Below, one piece after another: positions 22,802 to 34,254 of a stretch of 64,000 nt of DNA (position 1 is the stretch's first letter; the number at the start of each line of letters is the position of its first letter). Location: positions 2,874,001 through 2,938,000 of the forward strand of contig NC_045147.1 of assembly GCF_008831285.2 (NCBI RefSeq). The letters run 5' to 3'. This DNA comes from Nymphaea colorata (Eukaryota > Streptophyta > Magnoliopsida > Nymphaeales > Nymphaeaceae). The notes under the pieces are model-generated. The model had not been told where the DNA came from. It searched no databases and was given only the letters and a program-made list of their open reading frames with translations. The position numbers and the translations under genes are program-made.

Positions 22802-25778
22802 TGTAACGTTTCTTATTTGAGCAGGTCGGATCGGATCGGGTCCAGATCCAGACCTGAGCTCCACTCGTGGAAGAGAGCCCATCGAGGGAGCTTTTCTCCC
22901 TCGCCTTCTTCAGCGTCTTCTTCTTCTCCTTCTTCGACTCTTCCTCTGCTACGACCACAACAAAGAAGAAGTGGGCGGACGGTCTGGTAGTGGCGGTGGC
23001 TGGACCGACGGCGGCAGCTCGTTGGTAAGCTCTCTCGCCCTCTCTGTCTGCCTCTCTCCTCCCTGTCCCTCCTGCATATCCTCCCCTCTCTGCAGCATTC
23101 TCCCTTTCTCCTCGTATTCTTTCCCTCTTCCTCCCACACATCCTTGCACGCTCTCTCTCTGCTGCACTCCCCTCTTCATGTCCTCTTTCTCTGCATTCTC
23201 TCCTACTCTCTTTTCTCTCACTGCACTCCCTCTCCTTACCGTCAGCCTCCTCCCACTCACACCTCTCGTGCTCTCTCCCATTTCCAGCTTCCCTCTCCCT
23301 CGTTGTTCCCTGCCTCCCCCAATCGAACCAATCCCTCTCAGACGAACTCCTCTTCTTGAGCTCATTTTCATTTTTCTCTCTTGGTGGTGGCAGTTTGGTT
23401 GGTTATCGTAGTTTGGGGACACATCTTTCCCCTCATAGCAATGAGGTGAATGCGTAGGTGGTGGCGGCATTGAGGGATTTTAGCTGTTTGAGGACCTCTC
23501 GAACTCGTGAGGTGGCTGCCGGGAGGACTGCAGCAATTCAGACTCTTTAATTGGGGTGAGCAAGGCCTAATCGAGCCTATATTGTTGTATATTTTATGTT
23601 GGAGCACGTATAATTATTGTTTGAGCATGCTAGAATTTAGAATTTGATGATTTGGAATGCATGTTAGCGACTTTGCTATTTTTGGGAAGTTTATGACTAT
23701 GTTGAGAAGACGATGATCTATGTGTACAAGTGTTTTTTTAGCATGATGTGTTGATTTTCGAAACAATAGGAAAGCATGGTAGAGATTTGATGTGGGTGAA
23801 AAGATTTAGAATCGTTTTGGTGAGCATGTGGTGCAAGCTATTGTCAACGGGCGTATTGTTGTGTTAGTTAGAGAAGAATATGTAAGTTGGGTGTTTGGGA
23901 AGACGCCTCAACTAAAGAAAGTTAATAAGAAATGTGTTAGTGATGGATTGATCGAAGTATTGAATCTTGACGTTTGGTGGCAACGTCAAGAAGTTAAGAG
24001 GAAGCCTATTGAAGGGCTTGTAGGTCGACACTACCTGTCGACACCCTCTTGAGGCAATGACATATGCCTCAATGATTTTGTTTTATATTTGTATGCTTTG
24101 CGAAACTAAGCTAGTAGAGAATTTACCACTTGTGTATGTTTGCAGGTACACCAAGCGCGTCCAGTAGACCTTGAGCAACTAGACGTGAAGCTCGAGGCGT
24201 TTTGGAGTGTTTTTAAGACACGCGACAGGTATGGCGACATTCCAGGCAAATCCCTGGCTGGAGCCAACGTGTGAATGTGTGTTCCTAGGATCGTAGGATC
24301 CTAGAATTGTGATATGATTGAATGATTGTTTTGTGACTGAATGTATGTATGCATGCAAATGATTTGATTCATGATAAGATTTGTTTTGAAAAGCTATTAG
24401 AAGCTTGTTTTCAAAACTGTTACGCATTTGCAAGTGCATGCTAGAATTAATAACTGCTTATGACAGATGAGGCGGGGTATCGAGTCGAGTGTCTCCTCGA
24501 CCCCAATTGTGCATTAGAAAACATCTTAGAATGATAACTGCCTAGGACAGCTACGAGCCAATCACAAATCGAGACTACTCTTTAGGCCGGATTTGGCTAA
24601 GTTTTTGAAAGATGTGAATGATGTGTTTGATAAGATGTGAGTGCTTATGAATTTGAATATTGTGATTTGTTGCATATGCATTGCTACGGCCAATGATGCA
24701 AATGAATGAATTGGATGGTAGTTGTACCCGTCCAGTATGACGGCTAGCTAAGAATGTAATGATATGTATGGCCCTCGTGTGGAGACAATTGGAGGTGTGG
24801 GTGCACTCGTGAAGTGTACCAACCTCATGTGCTAGCCAGTCATTTTGTGCATGTACAATTATAATGATAATAATGAAAGAAGAAGAGATGAAAGGCCAAT
24901 GGGATGTGGCTATGTGTTTGGGAGTTGTCCCGCCTTCGCCACTGGTCTCGCCTGTTCGAAGCGCAGGTGGTGCAAGGCCTCAGGGTACTGTTGTGTGATG
25001 TGCTTGGAGCATTGGGCTCCCGTCTTCCCAACCTAGGTGTCCTAGGAAAGGTTGAGTATCTCTCTGTGGAATTCTCACACCCATGGATGAGTGCTCTACC
25101 GCTGCAGCGGGTGAATGGATCCATATTGTTATGGGCCACCACGAGAATTGCATCTCGGCTATGGGCCACCCATGGTGTGCACATGTCTGTGTTTGCACCC
25201 ACAGAAACTGTCAATTCACTAAAACTAATGAAAATGAAGTATGTGAATGAAGTGTATGTGATTGATGTGCATGTGAATTGAAATTGTGTTATCTTAGCCA
25301 TTGAGTGGCCTTTACATGTCGTGGTCTATGTGAGGAGCCTTCTTGACAAATGATGTGACTATGTCCTGACACGACATGATGATAATTTATTGTTATGATT
25401 GTATTATCTCATATTTGAGCCCTACCTAAGATGGTTTGGGATTTTTCTGACTTGTTGCCATACTACAAAGGCTGATCAGATGGCTTCACTCACATCCTAC
25501 TGGAGAGGTTTTGCGTCCTTTATAGTGTCGGCGCGTCTTATTTTTTATTTTATTGATGTCTTGTTTTTGTTAGGCATCAATCATGTAATTTGGGGCAGTT
25601 TTGTCATACACAGATGTGATTTTGTATGAATTGAAGTTGTTATATAAATGAAAGTAGCCTCATTGTTTCGAATGACATAGCTCCCTCTTTTTTTTTGAAT
25701 TGTTGTGTAGTCGCACCTCAATGCTTTATGTTTAGAAAAAAAAAATTTGTTTGAAGGTCAAAAGATTGGGGTGTAACA
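22802..25778 (+). mobile_element. solo LTR of a large-LTR gypsy family (2977 bp)
   Basis: It starts TGTAACGTTTC, ends GGGGTGTAACA, and is flanked by GTTGC on both sides with no internal region, so it is the product of recombination between the two LTRs of a former element. It aligns over its whole length with the 5' LTR at 59419-62497 and in part with 46341-48073. Shared landmarks are a CT-rich stretch, the hairpin GTCGACACTACCTGTCGAC (24024-24042), TAGGATCC blocks and an A-run before the end. The element inserted into the integrase of an older gypsy on the opposite strand. Open frames inside it are not genes. Confidence 0.95.
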
Positions 25779-25783
25779 GTTGC
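25779..25783. other. target site duplication GTTGC, right copy
   Basis: Identical to 22797-22801. Confidence 0.9.
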
Positions 25784-26505
25784 AGCTTACAAGCCACCTT
25801 CCCTATTCGGCGCAAGATCAGAAATGGCCCAGAATATTTGGACCTGTGACACCCACAGTCTTGTGTGGTACCTTCCAAACTCTTCTGATATACCCAGTCC
25901 CCAACATTATACACCTTATACCTACGCCCTTTGGTGTGCTGCTGAGCCATGCAGTTTTGGGCTGCCTTCAACCGATGCTTGATCTCCTCCAAGACCTTGT
26001 GTCGGATGATCAATTAGACATCAACTTCACTAAGTTGGTTAGTTTGAGGCTGAAATCACATCAAATTAGGCTGAAATCACATCAAATTGGGAGGAGGACG
26101 TCCATAGACCACTTCAAATGGGGATACTCCAAGAGATGAGTGGACTGCTGTGTTGTTTGCTTGCAAGGTAAAATAATGTTGCCAAAAATGACTCAAGAAA
26201 AAGGGTCCTGGTCACTCACAAGTCACAATTGAACAGGGCATGCCATGTAATTTGCCAATGTGCTCTCGGAACGCCTTGGCTACCTGCTTGACAGATGCAT
26301 ACTTGGACTGGTGGTCGACAATGACGTATATGACCAACTTCCCCTTCGATTTTGGTAATTCTTCTATGAAATCCATGCTCAAATCTTCCCAAATCTGACG
26401 GGGAATTGGTAATGGCTGCAATAGGCCCACCGGTTTCAATGTCTCATACTTGTACATTTGGCAAATATTACAGCCCTGCACATACTCCGGCACGTGCCTT
26501 TTCAT
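25784..26505 (-). pseudogene. gypsy integrase core and C-terminal remnant
   Basis: The frame at 26505-26212 reads VPEYVQGCNICQMYKYET (zinc-binding end), WEDLSMDFIEELPKSKGK (first D) and VIYVIVDHQSKYASVKQV. The second D and the E of the core are not clear before the C-terminal KVYNVGDWVYQKS and KYSGPFLILRRIGKVACKL at 26013-25784. A 21-bp unit (AGGCTGAAATCACATCAAATT) is tandemly doubled near 26047-26088. Confidence 0.85.
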
Positions 26506-26538
26506 TCCTGGCCAATAGAAGGAGTGGCACAGCCGTTC

Positions 26539-27493
26539 TTAAGTGTGGTCAGTCCCTTGATGGCCAGCTTCTAAAGCATCATGATATTGCTGCAACAGCA
26601 ACTTGGTGATGGGAGACTCAGGTGGTACATGGATTCGATTTCTGTAATGTAGATATGGCTCCTTCCACTGGTATCCATAGGTCAAGGTAGGATTAGCAGC
26701 CACTTTCTTTCTAATTTCTTTTACCTTCTCTGAGGCGTGATGCTCTTCCTCAATCTGTTTCCAAATGTCTACGATTGGCTGACTTACTACATACAGATTA
26801 GCAGCGGCTGTGTGCTCTAATTTCTCTTCTTCCATCCGCCGAGATAAGCCATCAGCAACCCTATTTTCTTCCCTCTTTTTATAACATATCTCAAAGTCAT
26901 ATCCCATTAATTTTACTAACCATTTCTGTTGAGTGGGCGTGAGGCCTTTCTGCTGCATACAAAAACGCAATCTATGGTGGTCAGTATACACTTTAAACTT
27001 CTGCCACACTACATAATGATGCCATTTGCGAATGGCCAGGACTCTGACTTGACAATGATGTTGTACCCATCCCATGCCTTACTGAAAAAGGTGATCAGGT
27101 GCTGCCCTTGCTGCAGCACTGCTCCTATACCTATTTCTGAAGCATCTGTCTCAATGGAGACGGGTTGCGTAAAATCAAGTAAAGATAGGACAGGTGCAGT
27201 GATGATTGCTTCCTTTAATTTTTTGAAGGATTCCAGCCTTGCCGAGGTCCATTCTCACTGGTTCGCTTCAGCATTTCTGTAAGGGGTGCAGCGACTTCCT
27301 CGAATTTCTTCACAAAACGCCTGTAATAACAAGCCAGACCTAGAAAAGACCTCAGAACTTTGACTGTCTCTGGTTTCGGCCACTCCTTAATGGCAGCAAT
27401 CTTGTCCTCTTCCATTCGCAGTCCCTCTTTGGTGATTGCGTACCTAAAATAAGTGATGTCTGGATTGCCGAAGCTGCAGTTCAACGCCTTCAC
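26539..27493 (-). pseudogene. gypsy reverse transcriptase C-terminus and RNase H
   Basis: ALNCSFGNPDITYFRYAITKE leads to KIAAIKEWPKPETVKVLRSF and GLACYYRRFVKKFEEVAAPL, the connection between reverse transcriptase and RNase H. After a frame change, FKVYTDHHRLRFCMQQKGL and TPTQQKWLVKLMGYDFEICY are RNase H. ENRVADGLSRR marks its end. The start of the integrase zinc domain follows (LLLQQYHDALEAGHQG). Confidence 0.88.
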
Positions 27494-28080
27494 ATATAGT
27501 TGGTGTTGTCATAGTAATTGTAAGACCTTCAAGTGGATTTTATGAAGATCCCAGCTGCTGCTATAAACCAGGATGTCATTAAAGAACACTACGACAAGCC
27601 ACCGTAGTTGCTCCTAAAAAACTCGTTCATAGAGCCTGAAATGTGGCTGGGGCATTCATCAATCCAAAGGGCATCACTTTAAACTCGTAATGGCCTTTAT
27701 AAGTTTGGAATACAGTCTCTGGAACGTCCTTGGTGCCATCCGAATTTGATAATAAGCTGCCTATAAGTCCAATTTGGAAAAGACTGCTGCTCCCTTGAGT
27801 TCATCAATTAGCTTCTCGATGATTGAATAGGGAACCTGTTTTATCGTACTATTATTTAGAGCTCTGAAATGTACACAAAACCGCCAAGACCCATCCTTCT
27901 TTTTGACTAACAAGGATGGGGATGAATACAGGCTGTGGCTGAGCTCAAATGTTCCTTCCTCTAACATGCCCTTGATCAGTTTTTATTTCTTTCCTCTGGT
28001 AGTGACTGCACCTGTATGGCTGCAGATTGATGGGTAGGCAGCCGACTCTACGTCTATCCTGTGATCACATTTCCGTGCTG
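27494..28080 (-). pseudogene. gypsy reverse transcriptase N-terminal part
   Basis: LYSSPSLLVKKKDGSWRFCV, then HFRALNNSTIKQVPYSI, then [16 protein letters not shown] is the classic fingers/palm start of gypsy reverse transcriptase. The F-DD box region near 27560-27600 is degraded. Upstream to 28080, blocks like LPTHQSAAIQV are recognisable only with frame changes. Confidence 0.85.
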
Positions 28081-28089
28081 AGCTAACAG

Positions 28090-28340
28090 TTTGTGCTGTG
28101 CCACCTCCAGAAGCTCAGATCGCAGCAGCACCGGTGTTGGATGCATCAACAGGAGTGCAACCCTATAGGAGACTGAGCACCCACAAGAATAAGCTTGGGA
28201 ATCAAGTAATAACAGAATGGCTCATAGAATGGAGTAGCATGATGATCTACCAGCAACTTGGGTGCCAGCTACAGAAATTAAGAATAGGTTCCCTGAGTTC
28301 TCACCTTGAGGACAAGGTGAAATTTGAAGGGGAAAGAAGT
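28090..28340 (+). pseudogene. gypsy integrase tail with chromodomain-like remnant
   Basis: On the + strand: VPPPEAQIAAAPVLD, then NKLGNQVITEWLIEWSS, then SHLEDKVKFEGERS. This matches the end of plant chromodomain gypsy polyproteins (GNQVVTEWL-KW, then FPEF--LEDKV-FEGE). It is opposite in strand to the neighbouring gypsy, so a separate element must have contributed it. The reading has a shift between the chromodomain-like and LEDKV parts. Confidence 0.75.
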
Positions 28341-28594
28341 TGTTAGAGACGGACCCAAGTCCAGGGTCCAGGGACCATATTCATTAAGGAACGATAGGCT
28401 ATACCATCTAGTGAGATGAGTCGGGTTGGGTGGAGAACCTAAATGTAATAAACCCTGCCCCAAATTACCACAGAATGCTGTATTTAAGCTTAACAGGTCT
28501 ACCCTAATCGCAGAGAGATTTTTCATCTGAGTGGAAAGGCTGGGCTTTCTAGTGTGTGGGTAAGTTTTTAAGGGGTATTGTTAGCAGAGCTAAC
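28341..28594 (+). repeat. probable 3' LTR after the gypsy tail
   Basis: It begins TGTTAGAGACGG right after the purine-rich GGGGAAAGAAGT and ends GCTAACA. It contains a TATTTAAG TATA-like box near 28480. No second copy is in the window. The terminal TGTTAGCAGAGCTAACA is itself a palindrome. Confidence 0.6.
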
Positions 28595-28800
28595 AAAAAA
28601 CACATGATATATCAGCATTTGACATGAAAGCTCTGTAGTATACTTTACACAACATACAAAATTTACCGATAACCAGACCATATTTCTCAAAACCAAAAAT
28701 CCTATTCCCAGGAATTGAGGCTTACAGTAGAACCAAATTTTGTATTGAGATAAAAATAAATATGAACTTCAAAGATGAGAGGGATTCTGCCAAATAATAC

Positions 28801-29843
28801 CTGCTGGAGATTCCTTGTATGTGCTGCATCAGAAGAACTGGTTTCTGACAACTGCCACCCTGAAGTGCTAGGAATATCATCATCAGTTGCATCATCATTC
28901 CTGAAATGTCTTGCATTAGACAAACGCATTTCTGCAATGACGTTGATGTAGATTAGATGACTAGAACTGTAGTTATCTTTTAAAATCAAACCATCAAAAC
29001 CAAAGGCCATTTGGTACTGATTATGATAGAAGTCATCACCCGTTCCAATATCAGTGTCAGGACCTTCAAAAACCTGATTCTGGAAGGAAGTATTCCCAAC
29101 AGTCTCATAATGCCCATACTTGCTGTTATCTTTGACCCAGTCAGCCTTGTAGCAATGAGTCAATTCATTAAGATGAGGCCACTGCTCCAAGTTTTCATTA
29201 AGCTGACAACAGAGAACAAGTCAAACATCAACACTAAAAAGCCAAATCAAAGTTCACATTGTCTAGCAATTATGACCACATCCATGATTAAGGGGGCACT
29301 GAAATTAGGATTATTTTTGAATTTGATAAAAACCAAAAAGAGAAAAATAAAAACATGACAAGGATTTGGTGCATTCAAGACCTTAAAGTAGTTCAATATT
29401 CACCAAAACACTTTAATACAAGCCACCCATTAATTGTTATCCACAGGCATCAAGGTACCTCACCCAGTCTCGAGGAATTGTCATTAGGTTCAGGTTACCA
29501 CTATTTGTAAGGATAAAAAGAACACCAACAAAAAGGTAGCGCTAATATTGTAAAAAATATAAATCAGAACCTGGATGCCTTGAAAATGGCAAGGGAATAA
29601 TGGTAAGCCCCGAGTAAATGCAGAATGCACAGAATGTTGAGATAGCAGCTATATTGAAAAAAAAGGATTGGATGCACAAAAAGTTACATGTTGGATTTTC
29701 TTTTGATGGACCAAAAAGTAACAGTATATGTATCACTGACAAAACAAAAATCCTAAAAATGGACAGACCGAAGGATCCAGCTCGAGATTTGCAGTAAGGA
29801 GCTGACGTGGAAGTCTTCTGAAACGTTGTGCCAGTTCTTCCAT
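28801..29843 (-). CDS. SPK1: SPIKE1 (DOCK-family Rho/ROP exchange factor), first three coding exons
   Basis: SPIKE1 is the plant DOCK-type guanine nucleotide exchange factor that activates ROP GTPases and shapes actin and cell form. Three exons are seen on the minus strand. Exon 1 (29843-29769) starts MEELAQRFRRLPRQLL. Exon 2 (29202-29040) reads LNENLEQWPHLNELTHCYKA and later FEGPDTDIGT. Exon 3 (28931-28801) reads EMRLSNARHF and DDDIPSTSGWQ. Acceptors TTGTCAG and ATTGCAG are good, donors GTGATG and GTATTA fit, and the exon 1 donor GTCTGT is weak. Phases join without a stop (123 residues). The full protein is about 1800 residues; the following exons were not found, and a gypsy LTR begins 207 bp downstream. 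Either the gene continues through a very long intron beyond the left edge, or this is a truncated 5' fragment. Identification comes from recall of the conserved plant N-terminus. Confidence 0.82.
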
Positions 29844-31830
29844 CCCTAATACACATGATAAAGAGAAGCTGCTTCAGATACATCTAATGAAAACAATGTA
29901 ACAAACAATAAAAGACACATGTGATATACAAAGGCAGGAATAAAAAGCACTTCAAAAGGGGAAGCAAGATACAGTATGCAAGTCAACATGATGGTCTACA
30001 GAAACTATGGTCAGAAACCAGCAAAATATGACTTAAGCTGGTTCCTAGAACAACTCTATAACAGACCCCGCCCTATTTACCATCCCGATCTACTAGTATG
30101 ATTGCACGTAAATAAGAACAAGATCAAATATAAGAAGTGCCACATCAACAAGGAAAAGTCATAGCAATGTTAATTATGCCAAGTCACAAGAACATGCACA
30201 GTCAGACATTGAAATTCATAGCAAGCAACAATAAATAAGAAAATTTGAGCCGTCAGAAGTTGGGCATTCCATTTCCAAGAGCTTCGACTTAGTTTTAAAG
30301 TTGCACTTAGATTAACAGTACCATTTAGCAAGCTAGCCATCCATTCCAGTTTACTCATTTTCTAAACCATGCGGCATATTGCATCTGAGGTCATCTTGCG
30401 AGAAGCCTAAAATGGATTTGAGAGATAGCATCTGAAGCATTTAGAGGAACCGTTTTGATTAATTATTTTGAACAGGAACCAACCACCTCTTGAAAAATTA
30501 TTTGGTGATTTGTTGGATCGATTGCATATTTTTTTACTAAGATGGTTGTTAACAAATAACAAGTCGTTGAAACAGTTCCTGAACCATTTCATAACTCCTG
30601 ACACCCTCAATACTCAGCTCTAATTCCAGGCCCTGAACCTCGAACCCTGATCTGAGGACCCCAAACCTCAAGTACCAACCCTGCACCCCAAACATCACAT
30701 CCTCAACTTCAAATGCCTGAGATCTAAACTGTAAACCATAGAAAGACAAAACTCCAAACCCAAGCCTTAAACCCTAAATTTTAGACCCCAAACCTTGAAG
30801 ACTAAATGCTAAAACTCTAAGAATCTAAATCATAGACACCAAAGCTTACACTCTCTAACAGGACTTCACCCGGCTGCTGCTTTCAGTGTTTTTCAGTTTC
30901 AAACCATTTCTCATGCCGAAATGTAGTCTTATCCAACCAAAATTGAAGGAAAACCTGACTTAAATCGAGATTTTGACCAGATTTCATAATGGAAACTAGT
31001 TTTTGCCAAATTCAATTATAAAAAAAATAAAATTACTCATGAGAAACCTAAAATGAAGTTGTACATGATAATGGCTGTCTTTTCCTTTTCCATGATTTTC
31101 ATCACCCTTCCAGTGAGATTTTCAGGCATCCAGTGGCTTAATGTACGGCTGTGTCGCGGTACCCAAATTTGTTAAAAGTCCTCCACACCCGTACTCATAC
31201 AGTCATACCTATGTGACATAGCTTTTGGCCATATAACAAGTAAGATAATAGGTACCTTTGCATTGGACCACTAGTTAAGAAATTGTTCACAGAAAAATTA
31301 TACAGAAAAGGCATCTTCTAGTCAATTTTTATGGATCCTTGAATATTTGAAACTTGAACTTAACAAGAGGCTAATATGTAGTTAAAATTTAAAAGTATAG
31401 TCACAAATATGGGTGGTATTCTCATTATATCATAACAATATTATAAAACAAGAAAAAATAAATTTATAGTGAATTTCGCACCAATTTCAATTTCTCAAAA
31501 TAAAAACAAATATTTTTTCATTATTTTATACATGTGTATATACATACATACACACATCCAAGCATACATCCATACATAGATACATACATATAAACTTTCT
31601 ATTTTTTTATTTTAATTTTTTTTGTCATATCCAGAATTTTTGAAGTAATTCGGACAGATAATGGCCAGGATCTGATCGATTGACCCCTCTGCACAACTCC
31701 ACAAATATAGTTCAGATGTGTCTTAACAACAACAGAAACAAAAATGTAGTGTATCTTTTATTATCACTAAATCCTCAAGCGCTTTTTTTCAAATTCCCTA
31801 ATTTATTTTATTCTATTCTCCATTTGATCT
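29844..31830. other. upstream flank of the SPIKE1 exons; no gene seen
   Basis: AT-rich sequence without coding similarity. At 30600-30850 there is a degenerate run of AACCCC, AAACCCT and similar units. At 31530-31595 a TACA/CATA-type microsatellite occurs. The region could contain the SPIKE1 promoter and leader (minus strand), but no convincing TATA box or leader exon was fixed. Confidence 0.5.
30600..30850. repeat. degenerate telomere-like low-complexity array
   Basis: Repeated imperfect units such as AACCCTG, CCCCAAACC, AAACCCTAAA and TAAATGCTAAAAC over about 250 bp. This resembles a decayed interstitial CCCTAAA stretch. Confidence 0.55.
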
Positions 31831-31854
31831 TGATGAATCCTCTTTCGCAAAGGT

Positions 31855-32010
31855 ACAAAGGGGCAAAAGAAAGAGAGAGAGAGAAGAAGAGAGAGAGAGG
31901 AGAGTTCTATACCTTCTTTCTCTGAAAGAGGGGCACAGACCAATCTCATGTGCAGCTTCTCTGTCTAGGTTGCACGAGGCAAGCCATCTCTTCCCAGGTA
32001 ATTCCTTTCT
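31855..32010 (+). promoter_or_regulatory. GA-rich leader-like segment with a splice donor-like site
   Basis: A GA repeat (31870-31905) is followed by GCACAGACCAATCTCATG and a stretch ending TCTTCCCAG/GTAATTCC near 31999, with a CT-rich tract after it. This looks like a plant 5' untranslated first exon with its donor. No matching coding exon was recognised downstream on the + strand, so the assignment is tentative. Confidence 0.3.
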
Positions 32011-33340
32011 TCGCTTCCTCTCTTCGTTTCTCCTTTTCCTATCTTTAGAGATCTACTGTTTAGGTTTAGGGTTATAGTATTCACAATGCCTTCTATTTGG
32101 CTGGGCTTCTATCATTTTCAGTTTCAAATGATTAAGAACGAATCTCAATCTTGACTCCCATTATTACGCGCATTATGGTGGTGATGTGCTAGAAGAGAAT
32201 AAGCCAGGTGCATTCATGGGGCTGCTAACGATTTGCATAAGGTTAAAATCATGGAGCATATATTTTTTGTTGATTTCTCCTGGGATGGAATTTGTGGATT
32301 CCCATAACATGATTTTCGGTGATGCAGGATGGTGAATAATATTTCATATTCAGTTGGCCTTTCATGTATGTTCGTATTTGTGGTTTGAAAACTTGGCTCT
32401 TCGCCCCTAGAAATGGACCCTCCACTTGAGGGTTTCCATTTAAGGACTAGTTTATAGTATGGTCAGCCATATATCTTGGCCTTTTTTAAGTTATTTTAGC
32501 ACTATCCTCTGCGACTTACAATGGTAAGGGCACTATCTTCATAAAATTTCTATCTAACTAAATCAATGGAACAAGATGTGAGATCGCCATAGGCACATAA
32601 AACCATAGTCTTCTTGAAGTTGAATCTTTTTAGCAGGAGAAAGTGAACTTGCTCAGGTTTTACCTCGACCTAATTTAGTATCGCTAATAAACTTGCTCAT
32701 GTTTTTCCACAAAGATTGCTCATGTTTTTCCACAAAGATAGGCAAAATTTTTTCCTCTAAAAAGAGGGCAGAACTTTTTCCGATACAACTTCTGCTAATC
32801 TGACCGTAGTGAATTATTAGGTGTTCATTTTTAAGCAATTGGATGGAGATTGGAGACTCTATGGCACCTCAAAGGGCATAAAATTGATTAATTTCACACT
32901 TCATAGAAGCCACGATATAAATGTATCATGTTTTATGAGGTTAGCATGCATCAGTTTTCTGCTGAAGTGTTTTGCTCCCTTCTTCCTATTCCAGGCTCGC
33001 AATTAATTGGAATAGGAATTGGAGACCATTTTTTGGATGCTATGTAGCAACTAGATCTCCCAACATTAGGTTGAAGGAATCCACATTTCAACACTGATGA
33101 ACCCTTTGTTTTCTATGGTACACCTATTGAGAGGAATTATACAAAATTGCACAAATATTGTCCATGAAATGAAGAGCATGTGTGGAAAAGGTTTCCTAGT
33201 TTATCATAACGTAAAATCATGTTTTCGGCTCAATTTTGTGTGCTCCATGTTCGCTCAATGGACTGAAAAAACAAATTATGGTAAGGAGACAGCTTCACGA
33301 AAAGTATGGCAGCAGAATGCCGCTACTCAATAACTAGCGT
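32011..33340. other. no gene seen
   Basis: AT-rich sequence. A 23-bp unit containing GCTCATGTTTTTCCACAAAG is repeated in tandem at about 32694-32740. No coding similarity. Confidence 0.5.
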
Positions 33341-33356
33341 ATCTTCGTTTTTCTTT

Positions 33357-34095
33357 TTATTTAGGTCTCTTCGGTTTGGGACGGTGCTCAATTAGGGGAA
33401 AATAATTGGGATTGAATGAGGGCTTCAAAAGATGGCGATGAGAATGGCTGGAAGAAATGGTTTGGGTTGCGGCTGCTGTCGGTGAGACACGTCGACAGAG
33501 AATCAAAACGTAGAAAGAGCGAGAGAAAGAGAGAGTAACCTCAGAGATGCGCGGGGCGTTCAAGCGGTGAGAGATGCGGGTGGCCTCTGGGACTTTCGGG
33601 CTGCAGGTGGCCCGCAATGAGAAAACGAGAGAACGCGAGATCGAGGGTGAAAGTCAGCGACAAGAACTAGAGAAACAATAGATGAAGATTGGGAGAGTCG
33701 GCAAAAGGAAACAGAGAAATGAGAAAGGGAGATTTCACCTGTCACAACGCTGCGGGAGGCCGTCGGCGGTCCAGGTGGCCATGAGCACAGAAAGAGAGGG
33801 CGATGAAAGGCGACACAGGACAGAGGGACAGAGGCGAGAGAGCGTGAAAGGCGATGAACTGAACAGAGTGGTAAGGAAAAAACGGGACACGCCCATACGG
33901 GCAGCTTATTTTCTGTCACGAACAAAAGTTGGGCATTTTTTGTGTCGAGGAGACGAGGCGGGTGTAAACTCCGTTCTCCCATAGTCCCAAGGGCCAAAAT
34001 GCCTGAAATTAAAGTGGGCCAAAATGCCTGAAATTAAAGTGGGCCAAAATGCAGATATCTCTTCGTTCCTATGCAGAAATAATTTGTAAGTAAAA
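33357..34095. other. GC-rich segment with tandem 25-bp repeat
   Basis: Noticeably richer in G+C and CpG than its surroundings. The overlapping open frames on both strands show no recognised domain. At 33986-34048 a 25-bp unit containing GGCCAAAATGCCTGAAATTA is repeated about two and a half times. A CpG-rich promoter-like island or a transposon terminal region are both possible. Confidence 0.45.
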
Positions 34096-34197
34096 AAAAA
34101 AAAAAGCGACAATTTTGAGCTTTTAAGTTGTGTTTGTTTGACTGTGAATCAGGTTGTTTGTTTCATCGTGGATCTGATCTGCAAATATACTAGATGT

Positions 34198-34254
34198 CCA
34201 TGAATTTAAGGTCAGATTGGAGACCCCTCCCACAATCGGACCTTAAATTCATGG
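34198..34254. repeat. 57-nt hairpin (22-bp stem, 13-nt loop)
   Basis: Arm 34198-34219 (CCATGAATTTAAGGTC...) pairs with 34233-34254 (...GACCTTAAATTCATGG) with one mismatch. It lies 60 bp before the likely left end of the Harbinger element. Confidence 0.9.

Noticed and set aside
22749-23470. Long overlapping open frames on both strands (arginine/glycine-rich and serine/proline-rich)
   Set aside because: They fall in the CT-rich part of the gypsy LTR. The equivalent part of the LTRs at 47500-48100 and 59430-60010 gives similar open frames by composition alone.
30170-30358. Minus-strand frame as an upstream SPIKE1 exon
   Set aside because: The SPIKE1 start codon and first exon are already seen at 29843. 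This frame does not resemble any part of the family.
31855-33340. A + strand host gene starting at the GA-rich leader
   Set aside because: Apart from the leader-like segment and donor, no coding exon with recognised homology or consistent phase follows.
33560-33997. 145-codon minus-strand frame in a GC-rich segment
   Set aside because: No recognised domain, an opposite-strand frame of similar size, and serine/leucine-rich composition typical of chance frames in GC-rich DNA.
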